Shown here in pieces: positions 9,401-17,007 of a DNA stretch of 39,154 nucleotides; the stretch's first letter is position 1; each line of letters opens with the position of its first letter. The position numbers and the translations under genes were made by a program. The notes below the pieces were generated by a model. It saw only the letters and a list, made by a program, of their open reading frames with translations, made no database searches and was not told the DNA's origin. This DNA comes from Pseudomonadota bacterium (GTDB taxonomy: Bacteria; Pseudomonadota; Gammaproteobacteria; Burkholderiales; SG8-39), in the NCBI GenBank assembly GCA_021813275.1, contig JAKALD010000003.1:1-39154 (forward strand), given 5' to 3'.

Positions 9401-9799
9401 GTAGATGACCGTCTCGACCGCCTCCTGCTGGCAGAAGAAGAAGCGCTTGCCAGTCGCCTGGCGCTCCTCGTCGCGCTCGAACCACCACTCGAGCAGCCGC
9501 CGCGTCACCACCGCCGTGCCCTGGTAGCCGGCCTCGCGCCACGCGCGCACTTCGTTGCGGAGTTGGTTGACGAACTCGTTGAGTTCGGCAGCAGAGGCCG
9601 AGAGGTCGTCGAACAGCTGCGCTTCCTTCCCGACGACGCCGGCGATGCCGCCCTTCACGTCCTTGGCGGAGGCGAGGAAGCGCATAGAGGGACGGCGAGT
9701 CTCGACGCGCTTCGAGCGCCCGCCCGGCAGGAGCTGGTAGTGTCGGTCCGGCTCGCGGAAGGCGTCGCAGATGACGACCCGATCGACAACGTAAGCCAC
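6479..9799 (-). CDS. res: Type III-like restriction helicase-endonuclease with C-terminal S24 (LexA/UmuD-like) peptidase domain
   Basis: A 1106-residue protein with three parts. (a) An SF2 helicase: Walker A ATGTGKT (157-163), DEAH (304-307), SAT (346-348) and motif VI QIIGRGLRR (556-564). (b) A PD-(D/E)XK nuclease: PDF at 857-859 (Asp858) and Glu876-Thr-Lys878. (c) An S24 peptidase-like tail from about 965: Ser1008 in GRSMEP, DGDYIV, Lys1053 in TVKRY and SPTNPDF. An Ala-Gly pair (972-973) sits where LexA-type proteins are cleaved. Parts a and b match restriction subunits of type III-like systems that translocate and cut DNA. The GTG start is supported by the PDRHYQL-type N-terminus. It is the last gene of a four-gene operon. 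Self-cleavage is inferred only. Confidence 0.88.
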   Translation of the reverse strand: MAYVVDRVVICDAFREPDRHYQLLPGGRSKRVETRRPSMRFLASAKDVKGGIAGVVGKEAQLFDDLSASAAELNEFVNQLRNEVRAWREAGYQGTAVVTRRLLEWWFERDEERQATGKRFFFCQQEAVETVIYLYEVQGRRKMPETGDLVRYALKLATGTGKTVVMALFVTWATLHKRKVSGSSLSANFLVLVPNLTVRDRVRGQPRGDGLEPSGEHNLYDGFEMVPPEYREEFHPNVLVRNWQGIPLENKREDWIGEGEVPLEEGRFVPQAVLRAMQRRARQDPNAPIRRLLGGWRDLVVINDEAHHVYGEKRGRKGEEPEHIKWSKILQRIGKAARVSLVIDLSATPWYGSGSPKPEGTLFEWLVCDFSVYDAFESGLVKVVRLPDPDEHGRVYLDLWDLVKGARTKEEYLRACKGAIASIYSSWRKDHDEWSGTFETMRAGPSPVLLCVTDSAQRAAWLFEHLTREYELLRNPDDDDRTRWMTIPIDSKVFDADKGNEAVLREMVNTVGSKGKPGEHVRAIVSVNMLSEGWDVKSVTHILGLRAFGSPLLTEQIIGRGLRRTNYDVLNQPIEERSEGSEETVDAFGIPFVGFPVEKRKRPKTGEWGQKPVWIEADPKKAKYRVQVPNVRSWAVGVAESLADLIRVEDLPQIRINPKETPPDVRMRPVVGGAPEIVMHLEEFRAEWPTLRSAFRIAEELHQQTNPGEAAELGIGPTFEELLEVSRRYVDRRVVTMEVGGQRSDPRDIGIPYWRGPALDVLENAIRGSGVAGVEAVPILGSPEWLDSANLRRFQWTGIVAEGKRCHTNKVPCHTDLEKRFADFLDGAKDVVRYFKNERLGFSVTYYESNRPRQYYPDFMIAARDQDGREVMWLAETKGEIRPNTALKSEAARLWCEKMSATKYGQWRYMFVQQRKLEAALAGGVRSLAELSDALVRARPEPQLRLISLEDERVRRDAFRSLLPIYTLKAAAGYFGSGEAVEPEGWVEADGVGRIDDRMFVCRAVGRSMEPTIRDGDYIVFRAKPAGTRQGKIVLAQYRGPADPETGGAFTVKRYSSEKEGNDEGGWRHTRVVLSPTNPDFQPIVLTEDDAGRVAILAEFVTVLRA

Positions 9800-9813
9800 G
9801 AGTTACACTGCCG

Positions 9814-10026
9814 TTACGAATTCACCAGCGAATCCCACGCCGCTCGCCAGGTCGGCTTCTTCGCATTGAATTTGTACCAACGAAGTCCGCCGATGGAAAT
9901 AACGAGGGTCCCTTTGTGCTTTTTGCCCCATTTGTCCCACACCTTGATCGAGATCCCCTTCTTCCCTAGCCAGACAGATTCGTCGATGTCTAGCTTTGCC
10001 CACTTACTCGGTTTTCCCTTGGCCAT
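9814..10026 (-). CDS. Small Trp/Lys-rich protein between the methyltransferase and restriction genes
   Basis: A 70-residue basic protein with no recognised domain. It has seven tryptophans (10%) and more than a dozen lysines; a central IKVWDKWGKK stretch is followed by short alternating hydrophobic segments (TLVISIGG, LRWYKF) suggestive of beta strands. A strong ribosome site (AAAGGAGG) precedes the ATG. The gene sits 23 bases after the methyltransferase stop and 14 bases before the restriction-gene start, so it is part of the operon. Composition suits a nucleic-acid- or protein-binding accessory, but function is unknown. Confidence 0.75.
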   Translation of the reverse strand: MAKGKPSKWAKLDIDESVWLGKKGISIKVWDKWGKKHKGTLVISIGGLRWYKFNAKKPTWRAAWDSLVNS

Positions 10027-10049
10027 CCCTGTTTCCTCCTTTCGCTTCC

Positions 10050-12563
10050 TCAGATCAGATCTCTAACTACCGTGGACTCGTTGCCGTACACGTCCACGAC
10101 CTTCACTGCAATCCGCTTGTACCCCCGTACCGGGAACGGCTCAGAGTCGAGCTTTAGCGAAAATTCTTCCGGGTCCACCTCCACTCTTAGCGCGGCCTTG
10201 ATGTTCGGCGCTTTCTTGAAGTCAAAGAACATCTGGCAGTCCACGAAGCAGTCGCCGTCGTAGTCCTCGTCGAGATACCACGCCGATACGTAGCCCGAGT
10301 CCGCACCCTTGTACTCGGTCGTACGGCGCTTGCGGTCGAAGAGGGCCACGCCCTTGAGCGTGACACGGAGCTGCTTCTCCTTGCCGTCCTTTGCGGCCTT
10401 AACCTCGATGTCGGGCAGCGCGAGCGGAGAAAAAAGCGTCTCCGGCTGGGTCGCCTTGAGCCCCTCGGCAAGCGTATCCGGGCGGATCATGATCAGCTCG
10501 ACCTTGACCTTGCCCCGCTTCTCGAGCTGCGACTTCACTTCGCCGACGTTAGCCTCGAAGGCCCAGCCGAGCACGTGCACCTCAAGGATGCCGGAGGCGA
10601 GCGCGTCCTGGACGGCGTCGTTAATCTGCTTGCCGGTCACTCGGCCCGAGAGCGGCCCGATAGACATTGCGATCTTCGCGTTCTCAGTCTCCGCCACCGC
10701 GTGCACGAGCCCCGTCGCACCCTGGATTGCCGCATCCCTCCGATAGAGGCGGCAGACGACCTCGATGTAGTTCTCGAGTTTTGCCGCCTCACCGATCCCC
10801 GGCTCCCGGACGACGTAACCCTTCCAGTCCTCGACGGAGTAGCGGCCGAGGGACATGACTTCGAAGGGCCCTGTGACCCGGAGGGCAGATTCGTCCACCT
10901 CTGGCTTGTCTACCAACAAGAGATCGCCTGTCTCCCGCTCGTTCGAGACCGCACCCAACGTCACCTTTTCTGGCGACTCATAGACAAATCCGCTCCCCAA
11001 ACCCTGACCCCAGGTCTTGAAGTGCGGGAACACGGCAGCCAGAATTGCCTTTCGGGCGACGTTGATCGCAACTCGAGAAGTGTCACATGTGATCCAGCGC
11101 CTCCCCCATCGTTCACTGCATAACGCAGTCACGCCGGATCCGCAGGTAATGTCCAGCACCAAATCTCCAGGGCCGGTGGTCATGTGTATACAGCGCTCCA
11201 CTACCTTCTCCGACGTTTGCACAGCGTAGCGCTTGCCACTTGCGCCCTGAGTGTCGCTCCAGAGGTTCGTTACCTCCATGTACGGAAAGTCATCAAAGAA
11301 GAACACGTACTGAAGGCTGTCGCCTGGGGCCTCCAGTCGACGCTGCTCTATCAGGCGCTTCATGCCAGCCGGATTAGTCTTCCAGCTGTGGCCTTCGCGC
11401 GGTGAGAACTTCCTCCCTTCAAACTTTACGTCGAAGACACACGAAGGTGTCAGGCCCGACGAATTCAAGTCAATCAGGCGGTAGATCTTGGCTCCGTCCG
11501 GAAGTGACGTCGGGTCCTCCCGTTCTTCATCCGACATTGACCGGCGACTGCCGTCCGGAAGTTCAACACGAGTAAACTGCGTACCGGATCCTACGCCTCG
11601 GTCGGTGTAGATCTTTTGGTAGCGGACCTGTGGCTTGTCCTTCGAGTACCACAGCAGATAGTCGCAAATGCCTGCGAGTAACGTATTGCGAAGCGGAATC
11701 TTCGTACGGAAGGAAATCTGAGCAACGAAGTTGGACGCACCGAACACTTCGTCCATCAAGGCCCGTGCCCTGTGGACGTGCTCGTCCCCAATCTGAACGA
11801 ACACGCTGCCGCTGCCCCGGAGCAACTCCCGGCAGAGATACAGCCGCTCTTCGAGATACGAGAGCCAAGAATGAACCCCAAGCGCCCATGTATCTCGAAA
11901 TGCCTTGATGGTCAGGACATCGTCGGCTGATTCGTTTTCCTTGTTCTTCGTCGAATCCACCCGCTGCTGGAAGTTCGAGTCGTACTTGATGCCATACGGC
12001 GGGTCGATGTAGATCATCTGCACTTTGCCGCGTAGGTTCTCGTAGTGGAGCAGCGACTCCATCACGTGCAGCGAGTCGCCGCAGATAAGCTTATTCTTCC
12101 AACCCTCCTCGTGGGTGTAGAACTCGACGCGCTTGCTCCGGTCGGTCTCGCGCAGCGTCTTCTCGAGGTCGGCGAAGAGGTGCCCCTGGCGCGCCGCACC
12201 TGACTTCTCCTCGGCCGCCCGGCGCGCGCGCTCGATGATTTGCGCGATGCGCGACTCGGACACGATCTCGTTGCGCTGGAGCGGCAGCACCGGCACCTCG
12301 CGCCGGTTGCGCTTGCCCGCCCAGAAGAGCACCGGGTCCGCCGCCGGGTCCATGTCCACGACCACCGGCCGCTCGTCGCCCTCCGGCAGCTTGCCGACGT
12401 GAATGGCCTTGCTCCAGCCGTTGTCCATCGGCAGCGTCACCATCTGGTCCTCGGCCGGCAGGAGAGACGTGTGCCCGGTCTCGGGCGCGCGCGGCTCCTT
12501 GATGTCCTCGTAGGTGTAGCGGGTGACCTTCTTCTCAGCCTTGGGCTTCGGGGTGCGGGCCAT
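10050..12563 (-). CDS. mod: Type III-like DNA adenine methyltransferase (Mod)
   Basis: An 837-residue beta-class N6-adenine methyltransferase that would both protect host DNA and supply sequence recognition. The catalytic motif DPPY is at 187-190 and the SAM-binding motif DITCGSGVT at 471-479, the catalytic-first order of type III Mod proteins. The long stretch between them is where target recognition usually resides. The C-terminal third is family-like, with no motif I recognise. The ATG at 12563 is chosen over an upstream in-frame start because it has an AGGGA ribosome site and begins 17 bases after the helicase stop. It is cotranscribed with the restriction gene. Confidence 0.9.
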   Translation of the reverse strand: MARTPKPKAEKKVTRYTYEDIKEPRAPETGHTSLLPAEDQMVTLPMDNGWSKAIHVGKLPEGDERPVVVDMDPAADPVLFWAGKRNRREVPVLPLQRNEIVSESRIAQIIERARRAAEEKSGAARQGHLFADLEKTLRETDRSKRVEFYTHEEGWKNKLICGDSLHVMESLLHYENLRGKVQMIYIDPPYGIKYDSNFQQRVDSTKNKENESADDVLTIKAFRDTWALGVHSWLSYLEERLYLCRELLRGSGSVFVQIGDEHVHRARALMDEVFGASNFVAQISFRTKIPLRNTLLAGICDYLLWYSKDKPQVRYQKIYTDRGVGSGTQFTRVELPDGSRRSMSDEEREDPTSLPDGAKIYRLIDLNSSGLTPSCVFDVKFEGRKFSPREGHSWKTNPAGMKRLIEQRRLEAPGDSLQYVFFFDDFPYMEVTNLWSDTQGASGKRYAVQTSEKVVERCIHMTTGPGDLVLDITCGSGVTALCSERWGRRWITCDTSRVAINVARKAILAAVFPHFKTWGQGLGSGFVYESPEKVTLGAVSNERETGDLLLVDKPEVDESALRVTGPFEVMSLGRYSVEDWKGYVVREPGIGEAAKLENYIEVVCRLYRRDAAIQGATGLVHAVAETENAKIAMSIGPLSGRVTGKQINDAVQDALASGILEVHVLGWAFEANVGEVKSQLEKRGKVKVELIMIRPDTLAEGLKATQPETLFSPLALPDIEVKAAKDGKEKQLRVTLKGVALFDRKRRTTEYKGADSGYVSAWYLDEDYDGDCFVDCQMFFDFKKAPNIKAALRVEVDPEEFSLKLDSEPFPVRGYKRIAVKVVDVYGNESTVVRDLI

Positions 12564-12580
12564 ATCGGTCTTGTCCCTCG

Positions 12581-15340
12581 TCACTTGGTTCCGGCAACGG
12601 CTCGGCCGGTAGTGCACATGCCACGATAGTCGCAGGCTCCGCACTTCTTCGGCCCCGCCACGGTCGGCAGCGAAGCCGTGCGAAGTGCCTCGGCCGCTTC
12701 GCGGACCTTCGACTTCACGTCTGCGATGAAGTCGTCGTCCACCGACCGCGGCTTGCGCTTGCGCTCGTCTAGCTCGTAGATCTCGACGTAGTCCGGCCGC
12801 CGGCCGGTGAGGTCCTGGTAGCCCAGCGCGTACACGTGGAGCTGCGCCTCGGTGACCTCTTCGGGCTGGGCACGGTCGGTCGACTTGAGATCGACGATCG
12901 TGGTTTCTCCGGTGTCGATGCGACGGACCAAATCGATGCGCCCGACGATGCTTACGCCGTCGCCGAGACTCACCTCGATCTGCTTCTCCGAGAACTCGAT
13001 CTTGTCGAACAACGCCGCGTTGTCGGCCAGGTAGTCGCGGAGCACGCGTTCGGCCGTCGCCTCGAGCTCCTGCCGGAGCGCCGGGTAAGCGTAAGGCGCG
13101 TGCAGATGCGTCTCGACCAGCCGCGGCACCTCGCTCGCGTTGGCCACGTCGCCGCGCAGGGCGCGAGCGTGCACCTCTGCCAACGCGTCATGCAGCGACT
13201 TGCCGTAGCCCAGCGCCTCGTGGATCGGCGCATTGAAGCCGTACAGGATGCGCAGCTTGAACTGGTAGGGACACTCGAAGAAGTACTTCAGGTCGGAGAA
13301 GGAAAAGACGACGTTGGCGACGCCAGCGCGCGGTCTCGGCGGGAGGCGCTTGCGCGTCGAGTAGTCGGGCGCGCGGCGTTTGACGTACTTCGAGGCGAGG
13401 ATGTCGTCCCAGAACTGCGAGCGCTTCTGGAAGAGCTGGTTGCCTGGGATCGGCGCCCAAGTCAGGTGCAGGAATTTCTGGCTACGCGTCATGGCGACGT
13501 AGAAGAGCCGCCGTTCATCCTCGATCGTCCCCTCGAAGCGTACTTGCCCCTTGATGCCGGCACGCGGCAGCAGATGCCAAACATTCCGCCCGCCTGGCTT
13601 CTTGGCGGGAAACCGGTTCTTGAGCAGTGCAGGCACGAACACCACCGGCCACTGCATCCCCTTGGCCTGATGGATGGTCATGATCCGCACGGCGTCGAGG
13701 TTGGCGTACTGATTGTCCTGCCAGCCCTCAGGGTAGGCGTCCTCGGCGCGGTACTGCAGGAAGTCGGCGAACGAGCCGTACTTCTCGACCGGCTTCGACT
13801 GGAAGTGGATCGTCTCGAAGTCCGAGATGACCTGGCTGAACTTGCCGAGGTTGTAGAAAACCACTTCGCCACGGCCGCCTGGAATCAGCTCCTCGCGGAC
13901 ACCGGCCTGCTCGAGGAACGCTAAGAAGACGCGCTGGATCGAGTACTGTCCCCAGCGCCTCTGGTCGGGATCGATCAACGCCGCCTTGGCAGCGGCAGCA
14001 CCCGCGATCGCCTGATCGAGTGCTGCCGGTTCGAGGCCGAGACCGGCGGACTCCCAGGCGGCTTTCAAGGCTGCGGCGTCCACTCCCGGTCGATCGGCGA
14101 TGAAGTAGAACAGCTGCCGGGCAGCTCCCGCCTCGGCAGTGCCGAACAGATTGGTCATGCCGGTGACGACGAACGGGATTCCGGCCGCCCGAAGAGCTCG
14201 CGTGATGGGCTCGGCGTTCGCCTTCACGCTGCGGAGCAAGACCGCCATGTCGGACCACGACAGGCCACGCTCGACCTCGTCCTCCTTGAACGCGACGCCG
14301 CGGAGAGCTCGAATCGTCTCGACGATGTGCCGGGCCTCGGCATCCGGATCGGCGAACGACAGTGCCACGACGTCGCCGCTCTCGTAGGGCTGCGCGCCGG
14401 TCGGTTTCATCGCCTTCGTGAGCCGCGCGCCGTTCTGCTCGATGAAGCCGCGCGCCGTCTCAATCACGCCCTCGCATGAGCGGAAGTTCTCCTCCAGAGG
14501 AATCTGCTCAACGGCCGGGTAACGTCTCTCAAACGTGAGGATGTTCTCGACGTCGCTGCCGCGCCACTGGTAGATAGTCTGGTCGTCGTCGCCGACCACG
14601 CAGATGCGCGCCCCCAGTTCGTGCAGCGACCAGACGATCGCTTCCTGCACGGGGTTGACGTCCTGATACTCGTCCACGATGACGTACTTCACGCGCTCGG
14701 CGACCCGTGCTCGCAGGCCCTGGTCGTTGGTGAGGAGCGTCACAGCCTCTTCGAGGATCGACGAGTAATCCAGGTAGCTCTTGTCATCGAGCAGCTTCTG
14801 GTAGGCCGGGAGGCCGTTGAGTACGGAGCAGCCGTTGAGCTGAGCATCGTCGCGCTCCGCTTCTCGCAGGATCGACAGCGCAGTGACGTAGTGCTTTGTG
14901 TCGAGATAGCGCCTCAGCGCGGCACCGTTGAGGTCTGTAGACGTGGTGAGCCCGCTCTTGCTGCTGTTCCGATCGACGAAGAGCCCCTGCTGGACCTCGT
15001 TCAGGACCTCGAACTTGAGGTGCTTCGGCGATTCGGACTTCAGAAGCTCCAAGCAAAAGGCGTGGATCGTGCCGACGAACATCTCTGCCATCCCGGGCAT
15101 GTCGCCAAGCGCCTGGCGGGTGCGCGTGACGATCCGCTCCTTCAGTTCGGCCGCGGCCTTGTCCGTGAAGGTGAAGGCGATGATGTTGCGCGGGGCAAGC
15201 GAGTCTTCTCTGCCCGGCGTCAGCAAATGGACCACGCGCCGTGCGACGACCTCGGTCTTTCCCGAGCCGGCGCAAGCGATGAGCTGCAGGTTGCGGCCAT
15301 CGAACTCAATGGCCTTCTTCTGTGACGCGGTGAGTTTCAT
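12581..15340 (-). CDS. UvrD/AddA-like SF1 helicase with C-terminal PD-(D/E)XK nuclease and four-Cys cluster
   Basis: A 919-residue helicase-nuclease. Helicase motifs: Walker A AGSGKT (24-29), DEYQD (223-227), GDDDQTIYQWRG (250-261), motif V near MTIHQAKG (554-561) and VAMTRS (615-620). The C-terminal nuclease has GRIDL (Asp803) and VDLKS (Asp817, Lys819). Cys690 together with Cys900, 903 and 909 reproduces the iron-sulfur-type clamp of AddB, Cas4 and related nucleases. Such enzymes resect or degrade DNA ends. As first gene of the operon it may process ends made by the restriction enzyme (inference). Its ATG overlaps the stop of the hsdM remnant (ATGA), and it has little ribosome site of its own. 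Confidence 0.9.
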   Translation of the reverse strand: MKLTASQKKAIEFDGRNLQLIACAGSGKTEVVARRVVHLLTPGREDSLAPRNIIAFTFTDKAAAELKERIVTRTRQALGDMPGMAEMFVGTIHAFCLELLKSESPKHLKFEVLNEVQQGLFVDRNSSKSGLTTSTDLNGAALRRYLDTKHYVTALSILREAERDDAQLNGCSVLNGLPAYQKLLDDKSYLDYSSILEEAVTLLTNDQGLRARVAERVKYVIVDEYQDVNPVQEAIVWSLHELGARICVVGDDDQTIYQWRGSDVENILTFERRYPAVEQIPLEENFRSCEGVIETARGFIEQNGARLTKAMKPTGAQPYESGDVVALSFADPDAEARHIVETIRALRGVAFKEDEVERGLSWSDMAVLLRSVKANAEPITRALRAAGIPFVVTGMTNLFGTAEAGAARQLFYFIADRPGVDAAALKAAWESAGLGLEPAALDQAIAGAAAAKAALIDPDQRRWGQYSIQRVFLAFLEQAGVREELIPGGRGEVVFYNLGKFSQVISDFETIHFQSKPVEKYGSFADFLQYRAEDAYPEGWQDNQYANLDAVRIMTIHQAKGMQWPVVFVPALLKNRFPAKKPGGRNVWHLLPRAGIKGQVRFEGTIEDERRLFYVAMTRSQKFLHLTWAPIPGNQLFQKRSQFWDDILASKYVKRRAPDYSTRKRLPPRPRAGVANVVFSFSDLKYFFECPYQFKLRILYGFNAPIHEALGYGKSLHDALAEVHARALRGDVANASEVPRLVETHLHAPYAYPALRQELEATAERVLRDYLADNAALFDKIEFSEKQIEVSLGDGVSIVGRIDLVRRIDTGETTIVDLKSTDRAQPEEVTEAQLHVYALGYQDLTGRRPDYVEIYELDERKRKPRSVDDDFIADVKSKVREAAEALRTASLPTVAGPKKCGACDYRGMCTTGRAVAGTK

Positions 15341-15630
15341 ACCGCGCGACTGTGAGGCGCGGCGTACGACAACCCGGCGACGCGAGCCGTGCGATGCGCC
15401 AACTCTCCCTCGCGCGACTGGTTCGACGACAACACGCCATTCGCGAGCACGAAGCCAGCTACGCCCCCATGCGTGAGGTAGTGGACGACGCGCTTGTATT
15501 CCGCGGCGTCGATCCTGCCGCGCAGCGCATCGGCCAGCTGCCGAAGTTGCGCTTCATACCCTAAAGTCGCACCGTTTGCCGCAATCTTCTTCGCCACGCC
15601 CCTACCCCTTTTCTTGCTCAATTTCACCAT
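15337..15630 (-). pseudogene. hsdM: Internally deleted type I methyltransferase gene (hsdM) remnant
   Basis: The 97-codon frame from ATG 15630 joins two separate parts of HsdM. Residues 1-49 match the HsdM N-terminus (ATLGYEAQLRQLADALRG, DAAEYKRVV). Residues 50-76 match a region normally several hundred residues later, after the NPPF motif (GVAGFVLANGVLSSNQS). The junction is near 15483. After residue 76 (15402) resemblance to HsdM stops. The catalytic core is absent, so it cannot be a methyltransferase. The stop overlaps the helicase start as ATGA, so its translation may still matter for coupling. An in-frame ATG at 15654 is an alternative start. Confidence 0.72.
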
Positions 15631-15654
15631 ATCATTGCACGGTGGCATCACCAA

Positions 15655-16028
15655 TTATCCGGCCTCCTACACAGTCCGGAGCCCCAGACCCTACTCAAAG
15701 CCCGTCAACCCTAAGCGCCACCCAAAAGAGCCGCAACCTGCGCGCCAGGTTCCCTGTCACCCGGTTGCTGATTCACGACGCGGGCCGCCGCGTCGCTTCG
15801 CAAAGCTTGAAGATCTTAAACGCGCCGCCCGGCGCGGGTCGTAGCTGTCCCTTTCTTTCGCCCCTCATCTTCGAGTGAAGGGGACGAAAGCGTGAGCCGC
15901 TGGAGCAAGCCGCCAGAGCCTGGCGGCTAAAGCGTCTCCAAAGCAGAACCTCCCTCTCCCGTCCCCCAGAGGAGGCGAAGAGAACTCCGCATGAGCAGCA
16001 GTTTTTTCACAGCGCACAGGAGGCGCAC
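15655..16028. other. 374-bp intergenic region with two inverted repeats
   Basis: No convincing gene is seen. An imperfect hairpin lies at 15855-15890 (CTTTCG...CGAAAG with CCCCT/AGGGG inside). A perfect eight-base stem is at 15908-15915 and 15921-15928 (AGCCGCCA / TGGCGGCT). Neither is followed by a T-run. The stretch should hold the divergent promoters for the defence operon and radC. It is more AT-rich at its left end than flanking core DNA. Confidence 0.5.
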
Positions 16029-16661
16029 ATGCTGCTCAGCAACGAAGTAACCCACGCAACCGACCTCGACCTGCTCACCGTTGTCCTCGGCAACCGCAGC
16101 ACAGCCGGAGCACTGCTCAAGAAGGCCGGCGGATCGCTCTCCAACCTGCTCCACGCCATACCTTCCGAGAACGGGGATCTTTTCTGCGCCCAAGGCTCGA
16201 GCGCCTACGCGCCGGGCCCGATCGCCAAACTACAAGCAGCACGCGAGCTTGCAGCGCCCGGCATCGCGGAGAATCTGAGGGGACGGGATTGTCTGACGAG
16301 CCCGGGAGCGGTGCGGGACTTCCTCAAGCTACGGCTTGCGGGGCGGCCACACGAATTCTTTGTCTGTATCCAGCTCGACGCGCAGCATCGCGTAATCGCG
16401 ATCGAAGAGCTTTTCCGAGGGACACTGACGCAGACGAGCGTTTATCCGCGGGAAGTCGTCAAGGCCTCGCTACGGGCGAACACCGCAGCGGTGATCTTTG
16501 CGCACAATCACCCCTCGGGCGTCGCGCAGCCGAGCCAAGCCGACGAGCTCCTGACCCGCACGCTCAAGGAAGCCCTGGCCCTGGTGGACGTCAAAGTCCT
16601 CGATCACTTCGTCGTCGCAGGCACGAGCACGCTTTCCTTCGCCGAGCGCGGCCTGCTCTGA
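16029..16661 (+). CDS. radC: RadC-family JAB/MPN-domain protein
   Basis: A 210-residue protein of the RadC (UPF0758) family, common on genomic islands and prophages. The JAMM metal motif is complete: Glu126 or Glu127 in AIEELF, His159-Asn-His161 in HNHPSG, then Ser169 and Asp172. The fold is that of a zinc-dependent isopeptidase-like domain; the biochemical role of RadC is unresolved, and the old link to DNA repair is doubtful. The N-terminal helix-hairpin-helix part seems reduced. A good ribosome site (AGGAGG) precedes the ATG. It is divergent from the defence operon. Confidence 0.88.
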   Translation: MLLSNEVTHATDLDLLTVVLGNRSTAGALLKKAGGSLSNLLHAIPSENGDLFCAQGSSAYAPGPIAKLQAARELAAPGIAENLRGRDCLTSPGAVRDFLKLRLAGRPHEFFVCIQLDAQHRVIAIEELFRGTLTQTSVYPREVVKASLRANTAAVIFAHNHPSGVAQPSQADELLTRTLKEALALVDVKVLDHFVVAGTSTLSFAERGLL

Positions 16662-16729
16662 TCCACAACTGCGCGGAGAACCCTCGCGAAGCGCCAGCGA
16701 TGTTCCCCTCGCGCGCCCCTGCCCAGCGC

Positions 16730-16834
16730 TCACGACTTCAAGAGCTTTGGATGCCGCTTTTTCAACCACTCGAGAACGCTGTCCCGCAGCTCACTCGCCA
16801 GCTCGTGAATTTCCCGCGCCTCGCGCTCGGACAT
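16730..16834 (-). CDS. Possible 34-residue peptide
   Basis: An ATG at 16834 opens a short frame rich in charged residues (starts MSEREAREIHELA, ends PKLLKS), predicted to form an amphipathic helix. It lies 3' of the HigB/HigA-like pair on the same strand. No family is recognised and the ribosome site is weak. The frame also extends upstream to 17002, but that part looks non-coding. Low confidence that it is real. Confidence 0.25.
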   Translation of the reverse strand: MSEREAREIHELASELRDSVLEWLKKRHPKLLKS

Positions 16835-17007
16835 CACGCCGGCAGACTCGCAGCATGAGGCACGATGCGCGCCGTACGCGCGCGCTTTCTCAAGTACGGG
16901 TGCATCAACGCCTGACAACGAGCCTAACGGGCCGAGCCGAAAGGCTCGACCTCCTGCAGTCCAAGAAGAGGCGAGGGGCACACATCCCCTCGCGCACCCC
17001 ACCCGTC

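Noticed and set aside
7694-10066. 790-codon plus-strand frame opposite res
   Set aside because: It is a GC-driven antisense shadow of res, rich in His, Arg and Leu with no domain logic.
16289-16858. 189-codon plus-strand frame overlapping radC
   Set aside because: It is an alternative frame of radC with no recognisable protein features.
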